From positions 1 to 43,454 of the forward strand of contig JARXKM010000010.1 in assembly GCA_030272785.1 (NCBI GenBank): 43,454 nucleotides of DNA, given 5' to 3'. The notes beneath the pieces were generated by a model, which saw only the letters and a list, made by a program, of their open reading frames with translations, was not told the DNA's origin and made no database searches. Source of the stretch: Pseudomonadota bacterium. GTDB lineage: Bacteria > Pseudomonadota > Gammaproteobacteria > Burkholderiales > Burkholderiaceae_D. A program made the position numbers and the translations under genes. Shown here one piece after another: positions 1 through 7,702 of this stretch (within the stretch, counting starts at the first letter, position 1; each line of letters starts with the position of its first letter).

Positions 1-10
1 TTTGCACGCT

Positions 11-280
11 GGGGTCAGGTCTGACAATCGGACATTTTCGCGGGGTCAGGTCTGAAAAGTGGACATTTTGATGGGGTCAGGTCTGACAATCGGACATCCT
101 TGTGCCGCAAAGTGGCAATATCTGATAAATCCAGACATGAGTTTGCCGTCAATCAACGTTTTTAACTTAAAAAGAGGCAAGTCGACGCAAAAAATGTCCG
201 ATTGTCAGACCTGACCCCAGATTTTTGTCCGAATGTCAGACTTGACCCCAGCAAAATGTCCGATTGTCAGACCTGACCCC
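11..280. repeat. Inverted array of a 25-bp repeat
   Basis: Three copies of a unit beginning GGGGTCAGGTCTGACAATCG lie on the plus strand at 11-35, 42-66 (diverged centre) and 73-97. Three copies lie in the opposite orientation at 194-218, 226-249 and 256-280. The two half-arrays face each other across about 95 bp of more AT-rich DNA, so the whole region is a 270-bp interrupted palindrome. Copies within an arm are spaced about 31 bp apart. I see no coding frame in it. It resembles the scattered intergenic repeats of Oxalobacteraceae; a REP-like or transposition-related origin is inference. Confidence 0.9.
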
Positions 281-429
281 AGGGGGAATTTGCGTCTAAA
301 GAACTTTACCGATTAAATAAGTGCTGATATGATTTTCGTGCCGTTCACGAGAATCCAAACACCCATCATGCCAACTGCCCCTTCACTCTTCCAAACCGCC
401 CCGACGCTCGCCGTCCACCGGCCTGTCTC

Positions 430-927
430 TTGGCGTTGGCCGCAGCCATGAAGCGCTCGCTCGGCACGCAACTGCGCCATCTGATCGAGTTGCTCGATGG
501 GGCGGTCGGTGCCGCCTACCTTGAGGCCGGCCTGGCCTACCGGCCACGCTACACGCCGGTGATGCGCGCCTTGATGGAGCGCCAGCCGGTGACCATCGGC
601 CACATCGCCAGCGCGGCCGGCATCACCCAGCCAGCGGCGACCCAGACTATCGCGCTGATGATCAAAGAGGGGATCGTCATGGCCGAATCGGGCCCGCAGG
701 ACGGTCGGCAAAGACTGATCCGGCTGACCGAACAGGGCGCGGCGCTGGTGCCCCGGCTGGTGATCTGCTGGCAAGCGACTGCGGCAGCAGCGGCCAGCCT
801 GGAGGCGCAGTGCCACCTGGCGCAGGCGATCGACTGCGCCATCGCCGCGCTGGAGCAGCAATCATTCGGCGAGCGCATTCGCCAGGCGCGCGCCGCCCAG
901 CCGCCCGCGTCCGCCACGACATCCTGA
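430..927 (+). CDS. MarR-family transcriptional regulator
   Basis: The product is a 165-aa winged-helix DNA-binding protein. The core reads as a MarR fold: a helix with 'TIGHIASAAGITQPAATQTIALM' character (helix-turn-helix, roughly residues 54-78), then the wing 'GPQDGRQRLIRLTEQG' (about residues 88-103), which carries the D-R-R/L pattern typical of MarR wings, then a C-terminal dimerisation helix. The start is uncertain: the open frame begins at a TTG (430), while an ATG at 448 gives 159 aa. An ATG at 368 is out of frame and ends quickly, so a lost upstream start or a frameshift is possible. It is convergent with the minus-strand mto operon, so it has no operon partner here. Ligand and targets cannot be read from the sequence. 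Confidence 0.8.
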   Translation: MALAAAMKRSLGTQLRHLIELLDGAVGAAYLEAGLAYRPRYTPVMRALMERQPVTIGHIASAAGITQPAATQTIALMIKEGIVMAESGPQDGRQRLIRLTEQGAALVPRLVICWQATAAAAASLEAQCHLAQAIDCAIAALEQQSFGERIRQARAAQPPASATTS

Positions 928-955
928 GAGGCTGAGCCGTCCAACGGCGCGCTTG

Positions 956-2128
956 CTACTTGGGCACTGCGTCGACCCGCACTGCCAGCCCGGCTGAAGG
1001 GGCAACCGGGATCGGATGATCGATCCGCTCGCGCCTGGCCAGGCGTGCCAGCGCCACGGCGTTGTCGCCGGTCAGGCTGCGCAGGAAGGCGGCCAGGTTG
1101 CGCTTGTCCACCTCGCTCAGCTGCAGCGGCTGCAGCAGGCGGTCCTTGAGCGGATTGTCGATGCCGCCGCGCTGGTAAAAATCGATCACCTCTTCCAGCG
1201 TGGCCAGCGAGCCGTCGTGCATGTACGGCGCGGTGAGCGCGATGTTGCGCAGGCTCGGCGTGCGGTAGGCCCAGCGGTCGGCCGGCGCATGCGTCACTTC
1301 GGCGCGGCCGAGGTCGGCCTGCGGCGGGTCGGACACGGCGCGCAAATCCCGCTCGTCGAGTTCGGCGAACACGCCGTCGGCCAGCCGCACCGCAGTGCGC
1401 CGGGGCGGCGCCTGGCTGCGCGCCCAGCCGATGCCGGTGTTGTGGAAGGCGCCGTCGGCGAACAGCGCCGCCCGCGCGCCGACGGTGTGGCAGGCGATGC
1501 AGCGCCCTTTGCCGGCGAACACCGCAAATCCGGCCTGTTCGGCGCCGTCGAGGGCTTGCGCATCGTGGCCGTAGCGCCAGCGGTCGAAGCGCGCATTGGC
1601 CGCCACCAGCGTGCGTTGGTAGCCGGCCAGCGCCGCGCCGATGGTGGCCCGGTCCGGCCCGCGGCCGTCGAACGCGGCTTCGAACCTGCCGGCGTAGTCT
1701 GGCATCGCGCCGATCTTGGCGGCCACCGACTGCACCGACCGATTGCCCATTTCGGCGGCGTTGAGCATCGGCGCCCACGCCTGGCGCTCGAGCGTGCTTT
1801 CGCGGCCGTCGTGGAACAGCGAGCCGACATAGGCGACGTTGAGCAGGGTCGGGGCGTTGCGCCGCAGGCTGCGCCCGTTCACGCCGATCGCGGTGCCCAG
1901 TTCGTTGGCGGCGAAGCCCTGCTCAGGCACATGGCACATGGCGCAGGACATCGTGTTGTTGGCCGACAGGCGCCGATCCATGAACAGCTTGCGGCCGAGA
2001 TCGGCCTGGGCCGTGCTCGCCGTGCCTGGCGGCGGCGGCAGGCCGAGCGGCGCCACCGGGCCGCGCTGGCAGGCGCACAGGATGGCGCACAGGACGCCGG
2101 TCGCGCCGAGCACGGCGGCGCATTTCAT
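956..2128 (-). CDS. MauG-like di-haem cytochrome c peroxidase family lipoprotein
   Basis: The product is a 390-aa exported di-haem protein of the cytochrome c peroxidase/MauG family. Two CxxCH haem c motifs are present, CAMCH at residues 62-66 and CIACH at 210-214, about 150 residues apart as usual for the two-domain fold. The N-terminus has a signal peptide ending in a lipobox-like LCAC (Cys20), which predicts a periplasm-facing lipoprotein. Its start overlaps the stop of the upstream SCO gene (ATGA at 2125-2128), so the two are translationally coupled. In known methanethiol oxidase clusters a mauG-type gene and an SCO gene accompany mtoX and are thought to help maturation of the oxidase. 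That role is inferred here from the identical neighbourhood; a plain peroxidase is the alternative. Confidence 0.88.
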   Translation of the reverse strand: MKCAAVLGATGVLCAILCACQRGPVAPLGLPPPPGTASTAQADLGRKLFMDRRLSANNTMSCAMCHVPEQGFAANELGTAIGVNGRSLRRNAPTLLNVAYVGSLFHDGRESTLERQAWAPMLNAAEMGNRSVQSVAAKIGAMPDYAGRFEAAFDGRGPDRATIGAALAGYQRTLVAANARFDRWRYGHDAQALDGAEQAGFAVFAGKGRCIACHTVGARAALFADGAFHNTGIGWARSQAPPRRTAVRLADGVFAELDERDLRAVSDPPQADLGRAEVTHAPADRWAYRTPSLRNIALTAPYMHDGSLATLEEVIDFYQRGGIDNPLKDRLLQPLQLSEVDKRNLAAFLRSLTGDNAVALARLARRERIDHPIPVAPSAGLAVRVDAVPK

Positions 2129-2796
2129 GGCCGTTCGAGCAGCAAGGTCTTGATATCGTTGAGCAGCACCTGCTGCTGCAGGAAGGAGGTGCTGTAGATT
2201 TCGCGCACGCTGCCGCTGGCATCAATCAGGTAGACCTTGAGCATGTGGCTCAGCGTCGGCACGCGCTGGTTGGGCGGCTGCTCGGCGGCCAGGTCGACAT
2301 CCTGGCCAAATCCGTCGAGCAAGGGCGCGAGCTGTGCTCCCGAGCGCGTGGTGAGGAAATACCAGCGCAGCCCGGCGCGCGCGCGCGCGTCGTCGCCGCC
2401 GTAAGCGCGCATCGCCTCGGGGGTGTCGAACCGCGGATCGAAGCTCATGCTGACAAAGCGGACCCGGTTGCGCAGGGCGGGATCCTGGGATATCGTTTTC
2501 TTCAGGCCGTGCAACGTTTCGTACGCCAGCGGGCAGCCCTTGGCGTCGGTGCAATACGTGTAAATGAAGGAAAACAGCGTCACCTTGCCGGTGGAAAACT
2601 CGGCGAAGCGGTGCACGCTGCCGTCGCTGTCGAGCACGATGCCATCGGGGGCGCGCATGATGTGCTCGAGCCGGTAGGTGCCCGGCGCCGGCGGGACGAA
2701 GCCCAGGCTCGCCGCCGCGCCCGCCGGCAAGGGCGCCGGCAAGCTCGCCGATAGCGACAAGGCCAGCGCGCCCGCCGCGCGCGCGAGAATGGTCAT
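2125..2796 (-). CDS. SCO1/SenC-family copper chaperone-like protein
   Basis: The product is a thioredoxin-fold SCO protein of about 223 aa with a long Ala/Leu signal peptide. The domain shows 'TLFSFIYTYC', the paired cysteines C-TDAKG-CP, a partner 'FVSMSFDPRFDTPEAM' strand-helix, and a C-terminal 'LSHMLKVYLID' in which His plus the two Cys would form the Cu site. The cysteines are five residues apart instead of the usual three (CxxxCP), a variant discussed under findings. The frame stays open to a TTG at 2856, but the ATG at 2796 starts directly at the signal peptide and is preferred. The gene lies 73 bp downstream of mtoX and overlaps the MauG-like gene by 4 bp. It probably delivers copper to the MtoX enzyme. 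Confidence 0.85.
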   Translation of the reverse strand: MTILARAAGALALSLSASLPAPLPAGAAASLGFVPPAPGTYRLEHIMRAPDGIVLDSDGSVHRFAEFSTGKVTLFSFIYTYCTDAKGCPLAYETLHGLKKTISQDPALRNRVRFVSMSFDPRFDTPEAMRAYGGDDARARAGLRWYFLTTRSGAQLAPLLDGFGQDVDLAAEQPPNQRVPTLSHMLKVYLIDASGSVREIYSTSFLQQQVLLNDIKTLLLERP

Positions 2797-2869
2797 GGCA
2801 ATGGCCCGTGGATGGACATTTGCTGCATCCTCGCGCGCACGCGGCGGCCTTGTCAAGCGGCCCCGGCGC

Positions 2870-4186
2870 TCACCGCGACGCCAGCGCGGCGCTGCGCGGC
2901 GCGCTGGCGGCGCCCAGTTTCATGTGGTGGGCGCGGCCCAGCTTGAGCTTGTAGAAATCGACCTTCCAGGTCTCCTTGAGCTCCTTGCCGTCCCAGGCGA
3001 ACAGCTTGACGAACTGCTCGTCGTCGGCGCCCTTCTTGTCCCAGTTCGCCAGCAGCGAGGTGCTGATGTAGAGGCGCTTGCCGTCCCAGCTTTGCGACAC
3101 CATGTTCACCTGCGCGCCGGTGTGCTTGGCGTAGGTCTGCTTCGGCGCCTCCGGGTTGCTCAGGTCGAAATAGCGGGTGGTGCCGTCCATGAAGGTGTTG
3201 ACCCACAAGCCCTTGGCGTCGGCCGTGATCGAGATATCGACCGGCAGCGGGATCTTGGCCGGGTCGCCGATCGGCGCCACCGACCTCGCCTGCCACTCGC
3301 CCTTGGCATCCTTCTTGACCAGCCATAGCGACGACGTCAGCGCGCTGGCCGTGATGGCCCAGTCGTCACCCTCCTTGAGCGACCAGCGGATCTCGAGCGG
3401 CGCGCCGGGCACGCTGAGTATCTTCTCCGGCTTCATCGACTTCAGGTTCCACATCACCATGGTGGCGCCAAAATGCTTCATCGCCGACTGGTCCTTCATC
3501 AGCTGGCCGAGGTCCATCATGTAATTATTCCAGCCGGTGAAGCTCGACGTCAGCATGGCGTTTTTGGCCGGATTGATGGCGATGTCGTAGCCGTAGCCGT
3601 CGCCGCCCTGTCCGGTCGGCATGTCGACCTTGCTGATGAAATCGCCCTTGTTGCTGTACATCGCCATGCCGGTGGCGCCGCCGTGGTCCTTGCTGTTCGA
3701 CAGCGCGCCGATCAGCATGCGGCCCGGCATCGCGTAATAGGTGTGCGGGCCGACCAGCCCGCTGCGGGCGGCGAAATCGGTGATGGTCTTGACCAGCTTG
3801 GGCTTGCCCGGATCGGCATGGACGTCGAACACGTAGATCTTGCTGTCGTCGAGCCCGCCGGCCCACAGGTAGCGGCGGTCGTCGGTGAAGCCGGCGTGAT
3901 GGGCCTCGCCGCGCCCGCCCACCGACACCTGCGCCACCACTTGGCCATAGCGCTGCGAGCGCGGGTTGACGTCGAGCGTGACGAGCTTGTCCGAGCCGTC
4001 GCCGAGGCCCGCCACGCCGAGCGTCCAGACGTACAGGTAGTCCTCCTGGCCCTTGATCAGGTTCGACAGGAAGGGCGAGTTGCACGTTTCGTCGGCCCGT
4101 GCCAGCGGGGTGCCGACGCTGGCGCCGATGGCCACTGCGGCAACTGCGGCGAGCGCGATGGCGCGGCTGAACTTTCTGAGTAGCAT
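2870..4186 (-). CDS. mtoX: Methanethiol oxidase (SBP56 family), periplasmic
   Basis: The product is a 438-aa member of the selenium-binding protein 56 family. Bacterial members with this gene context are copper-dependent methanethiol oxidases, which convert methanethiol to formaldehyde, H2S and H2O2. Residues 1-31 form a Sec signal peptide ending ...LARA, so the enzyme is periplasmic. Family-typical stretches are 'GRGEAHHAGFTDDRRYLWAG' (His-rich metal-site region), 'VGPHTYYAMPGRMLIGALSN', 'GGDGYGYDIAINPAKNAMLT' and the C-terminal 'GRAHHMKLG'. The start is supported by a good AGGAGA ribosome binding site. It is the first gene of mtoX-SCO-mauG (all minus strand), the order known from Hyphomicrobium-type mto clusters. 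The carbon/sulfur use is inference from the family. Confidence 0.92.
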   Translation of the reverse strand: MLLRKFSRAIALAAVAAVAIGASVGTPLARADETCNSPFLSNLIKGQEDYLYVWTLGVAGLGDGSDKLVTLDVNPRSQRYGQVVAQVSVGGRGEAHHAGFTDDRRYLWAGGLDDSKIYVFDVHADPGKPKLVKTITDFAARSGLVGPHTYYAMPGRMLIGALSNSKDHGGATGMAMYSNKGDFISKVDMPTGQGGDGYGYDIAINPAKNAMLTSSFTGWNNYMMDLGQLMKDQSAMKHFGATMVMWNLKSMKPEKILSVPGAPLEIRWSLKEGDDWAITASALTSSLWLVKKDAKGEWQARSVAPIGDPAKIPLPVDISITADAKGLWVNTFMDGTTRYFDLSNPEAPKQTYAKHTGAQVNMVSQSWDGKRLYISTSLLANWDKKGADDEQFVKLFAWDGKELKETWKVDFYKLKLGRAHHMKLGAASAPRSAALASR

Positions 4187-4570
4187 TACCGATCTCCTGT
4201 GAGCCCGGTGCCTGCCACGCCTGGGCAGCGGCGTAACCGGAGCGGATGAATGGCGACGTCAGGACAGGTCGAAACCGCCGCGTCGGCGTGGACAACGTCA
4301 GTACACCTCGAATGTACGCCTGTTTCAATGATGTTTGTGAAATAACAACAAATAAATAGCGATGATTTGATTTCTCTCAATCCCCCCCGGGGGTCAGTGC
4401 CGGCATTCAGACACGCGCTGAACCGTCTACCCGCCGAAGCGGCGTTGAACATTTGATTCATCGCAACTGCGGCCCGCTTGGCACGGAGGGAAAGCGCAGG
4501 CCGTCGCTATACTTGACGATCGGAAATGCCAGCGCGTACGGCGCGGCACGCGCTCTCAACGAGGTCCGTC
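4187..4570. other. Divergent intergenic region (mtoX / DUF2726)
   Basis: This 384-bp gap separates the divergent mtoX and DUF2726 genes and must hold both promoters. The stretch around 4330-4380 is clearly more AT-rich than its surroundings. A C7G5 tract sits at about 4382-4394. I could not assign a -35/-10 pair or an operator with confidence, and I see no small gene. Confidence 0.5.
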
Positions 4571-5308
4571 ATGCTTTCGCTGTTTTCCAGAAAATATAGC
4601 GCTGTTGCCCCCGCCTATAGAAGAAAGCCGTTCTACGGGGCCGCCGAGCAACAGCTGCATGCCCGCTTGCTCGGCGAGCTGCCGCGCTGCCATGCGCACT
4701 GCCATGTCTTCCCACGCATCGCCCTCAGCGCGCTGATCGCGCCGCCCTGCGATGATCCGCGCCAGCTGCGCGCGTTACAGGTGCCGCTGCAAAAGCGCCG
4801 CGTCGACTACGCCATCTTCGATGCCGCCTTCAACCTGGTGCTGGTGATCGAGCTGGCGGCGGGCGAGGAAACGCCGGAGGATGCCGCCAGCGCCGCCTTG
4901 CGCAGTGCCGGCGTCAAATGCATCCGCTGGAGCCTGCAGCGGCCGCCGTCGGCCGAGCAGATGCGCCGCTGCCTGGCGCCCTACTCCTCGCGCGGCGACA
5001 GCGCCGTCCTTGCGCCGCCGCGCGACGATGGGGCGGGCCTGGCCGTCGCCGCGCTCGACGAACTCGCCCGTTCCGGCCACCTGAAGACGGCCTACCCGCA
5101 TATCTGGGAGCGCATCTGCCTGTTCCGCCATGACCCGGTCCACCTTGAAAAATATCTGAGCGCGCTGTCGATCCAGGATCGCGACGACAAACGCGGCGGC
5201 CTGGAGCCGGGCGCGATCATCGACATCGGCGCCATCCAGGCGGCCAACCGGCGCTTGCTGCCAGCGAGCGCCGAGGCGACCTGGAATACTCCCTCCATGT
5301 TGCGCTAG
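4571..5308 (+). CDS. DUF2726 domain protein
   Basis: The product is about 245 aa and begins MLSLFSRKYSAVAP. The frame extends upstream to an ATG at 4526, but the ATG at 4571 has a GAGG ribosome-binding sequence about 8 bp upstream and is preferred. The middle part (roughly residues 40-130) matches the DUF2726 layout: 'RRVDYAIFDAAFNLVLVIELA' followed by a helix and 'GVKCIRW', a nuclease-like alpha/beta fold in other members. Whether it has nuclease activity is unknown. The C-terminal half (residues 150-245) has 'LKTAYPHIWERICLF' and no family I recognise. It ends 15 bp before the GspE-like gene, so the two are probably co-transcribed. Confidence 0.75.
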   Translation: MLSLFSRKYSAVAPAYRRKPFYGAAEQQLHARLLGELPRCHAHCHVFPRIALSALIAPPCDDPRQLRALQVPLQKRRVDYAIFDAAFNLVLVIELAAGEETPEDAASAALRSAGVKCIRWSLQRPPSAEQMRRCLAPYSSRGDSAVLAPPRDDGAGLAVAALDELARSGHLKTAYPHIWERICLFRHDPVHLEKYLSALSIQDRDDKRGGLEPGAIIDIGAIQAANRRLLPASAEATWNTPSMLR

Positions 5309-5323
5309 CGCGCCCGGTCCGCC

Positions 5324-7690
5324 ATGGAAAACCCGCCGATCGCAGCATCCTCCCACGCGCCGCCGGCGGACGGCCGCCAGAGCCGCCTGCTGTTCTTTCG
5401 CCGGATGCTGTCGTTCGCCACGCGCCTGCGCGCCGCCGACGACTCCGAGCAGGCGATGCGCGACGTGACGACGCATATCTGCGCGCTGTTCGAATGCAGC
5501 TGGTTCGCGCTGTACGCGGTCAGCGACGACCAGGCGACAATCTTCCCGCGCCACCACACCGGTGCGGCCACCGCCAGCGAGCTGACGCTGGCGGTCTCGG
5601 ATCACAGCGTGGCCGGCTACGTCGCGCTGCACCGGCGCCCGCTGTGCATCCGCGATGTCTACGACGACGACGAACTGGCCGCGCATGCGCCGGAGCTGCG
5701 ATTTTCGCGCGAGCTCGACGCGCGCACCGGCCAGCGCACGCGCCAGATGCTGGTCGCCCCGCTGGTGGACGCGCACGGCCTGCTCGGCGTGCTGCAGCTG
5801 GTCAATCATCGTTCCGGCAAGGCGTTCCGCTCGATCGCCGCCGAAGCGCTCAGGGAAGTCGGCGCGGCGCTGGCCATGTCGTTGCGGCGCTGCCAACCGC
5901 CGCCGTCGGCGCCGCGCTCCAAATACGACTTCCTGATCCGCGACGACGTCCTGAGCGCGGCCGAACTCGCGCGCGCGCGCAGCGCGGCCGATGCCGCCGG
6001 CGCCGATCTGGAACAGATCCTGGTCGACGAATACAGGGTCCGCCTGCCGCTGCTTGGGGCCGCGCTGGCCAAGTTTTACGGCGTGCCGTACGAACCGTTT
6101 CGCGCCGACCGGCTCAAGCCGGGCGGCCTGCTGAAGAACCTCAAGCGCGAGTTCGTCGAACATAACCGCTGGCTGCTGATCGATCACCAGCAGGACGTGC
6201 TGGTGATCCTGGCGCCCGACCCCGATCAGGTCAGGCAGGCGCGCATGGTCAACCAGCTGTTCCCCAAGGCCAGACTGGTGTTCCGCGTCACCACCAATGT
6301 CGAATTCAAGCTCACCGTCGACAGCTTCTTCGGCGGCCTGGCCGACGGCGGCACCGTCGACGCCCTGCTGTCGGGTATGCAGGAGCAGGACGACGAGGCC
6401 ACCCAGGCGCCGGTCGATGCCGGCTCGGTGGACGACGATGAACTGGTCCGGCTGGTCAACACGATCATCGTCGACGCCTACCGCCAGGGCGCCTCCGACA
6501 TCCACATCGAGCCGGGCACCGGCGCCGACAAGACGCTGGTGCGCTTTCGCAAGGACGGCTCGCTCGAGCCATATGCCGAGGTCCCGGCGAGCTACCGCAG
6601 CAAGCTGCTGGCGCGCATCAAGATCATGTGCGACCTCGACATCTCCGAGCACCGCAAGCCGCAGGACGGCAAGATCAACTTCCTCAAGTACGCGCCGCTC
6701 GACATCGAACTGCGGGTGCTGACGATCCCCACCGCCGGCGCGGTCGAGGACGTGGTGATGCGCATCCTCAGCGCCGGCGAGCCGATCGCCCTCGAGCAGC
6801 TCGGCGTGCTGCCGCAGAACCTGCGCCGCCTCAAGCAGGTGATCGCCAATCCGCACGGTCTGTTCTTCGTGTGCGGCCCGACCGGCTCGGGCAAGACCAC
6901 CACGCTGCACTCGGTGCTGCACGCGCTGAACACGCCGGAGGCGAAAATCTGGACCGCCGAAGACCCGGTCGAAATCACCCAGAAAGGGCTGCGCCAGGTG
7001 CAGGTGAACCGCAAGACCGGCTTCGATTTCGCCACCGTCATGCGCTCGTTCCTGCGCGCCGATCCGGACATCATCATGGTCGGCGAGATGCGCGACAAGG
7101 AGACCGTCTCAATCTGCCTGGAGGCGTCGCTGACCGGCCACCTTGTGCTCGCCACGCTGCACACCAACAGCGCGGCGGAGTCGATCGTGCGCCTGCTCGA
7201 CATGGGGATGGAGCCGTTTACCTGCGCCGACGCGCTGCTCGGCGTGCTGGCGCAGCGGCTCACCAAGCGCCTGTGCCTGAACTGCCGCAGACCATACCGC
7301 GCCACCGAGCAGGAAGTCGATGCCCTGCTGACCGAATACTGCGCCGAGCTGCGGCCGGCGCCGTCGAGCGGCGAACAGACGGCGGCGCGCAAGGCGCAGG
7401 TGCGGGCGATGTGGAGCGAGCGCCATGCCGACGGCGCCGGCAACTTCACGCTCTACCAGCCGGTCGGCTGCAGCCAGTGCACCCGGGGCTACAAGGGCAG
7501 GATCGGCCTGCACGAACTGATGGTGGCGACCGACCGGATCAAGCAACTGGTGCAGGAGCGCGCGCGCCTGGCGGAGCTGGTCGGCGCGGCGCAGGGCGAC
7601 GGCATGCTGACGCTGAAGATGGACGGCATCGAAAAGGTGCTGTACGGCGCCACCGACATGAAGCACGTGCGCGTCGTCTGCATCAACTGA
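5324..7690 (+). CDS. GspE/PilB-like secretion ATPase with N-terminal GAF domain
   Basis: The product is a 788-aa type II secretion/type IV pilus ATPase relative. Residues 35-190 form a GAF-like domain; 200-320 match the GspE/MshE N-terminal domain ('RDDVLSAAELARARSAA...ILVDEYRV' region); and 370-780 form the motor. Walker A is GPTGSGKTTT at 518-527, followed by the Asp box, Walker B ('DPDIIMVGEMRD') and the His box ('TGHLVLATLHTN'). A zinc-binding Cys pair set lies at C651/C654 and C716/C719. A GAF sensor on this ATPase class is unusual and suggests ligand-controlled activity. No pilin, secretin or inner-membrane platform gene adjoins it, so it is an orphan motor; only the DUF2726 gene is co-oriented upstream. 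It is convergent with the SLOG gene across a 12-bp gap. Confidence 0.92.
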   Translation: MENPPIAASSHAPPADGRQSRLLFFRRMLSFATRLRAADDSEQAMRDVTTHICALFECSWFALYAVSDDQATIFPRHHTGAATASELTLAVSDHSVAGYVALHRRPLCIRDVYDDDELAAHAPELRFSRELDARTGQRTRQMLVAPLVDAHGLLGVLQLVNHRSGKAFRSIAAEALREVGAALAMSLRRCQPPPSAPRSKYDFLIRDDVLSAAELARARSAADAAGADLEQILVDEYRVRLPLLGAALAKFYGVPYEPFRADRLKPGGLLKNLKREFVEHNRWLLIDHQQDVLVILAPDPDQVRQARMVNQLFPKARLVFRVTTNVEFKLTVDSFFGGLADGGTVDALLSGMQEQDDEATQAPVDAGSVDDDELVRLVNTIIVDAYRQGASDIHIEPGTGADKTLVRFRKDGSLEPYAEVPASYRSKLLARIKIMCDLDISEHRKPQDGKINFLKYAPLDIELRVLTIPTAGAVEDVVMRILSAGEPIALEQLGVLPQNLRRLKQVIANPHGLFFVCGPTGSGKTTTLHSVLHALNTPEAKIWTAEDPVEITQKGLRQVQVNRKTGFDFATVMRSFLRADPDIIMVGEMRDKETVSICLEASLTGHLVLATLHTNSAAESIVRLLDMGMEPFTCADALLGVLAQRLTKRLCLNCRRPYRATEQEVDALLTEYCAELRPAPSSGEQTAARKAQVRAMWSERHADGAGNFTLYQPVGCSQCTRGYKGRIGLHELMVATDRIKQLVQERARLAELVGAAQGDGMLTLKMDGIEKVLYGATDMKHVRVVCIN

Positions 7691-7702
7691 GGCTGCGCCG
7701 GC

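Noticed and set aside
923-936. 14-bp identity (CCTGAGAGGCTGAG) with the left edge of the MITE-like insert at 40827-40840
   Set aside because: No second inverted end nearby and part of the match lies outside the element, so probably coincidence; it could mark a relic end if more copies are found.
4775-6922. Long antisense open frame (715 codons) opposite the DUF2726 and GspE-like genes
   Set aside because: Shadow of two well-supported genes in GC-rich DNA; low-complexity Arg/Gly/Ala-rich translation with no domain.
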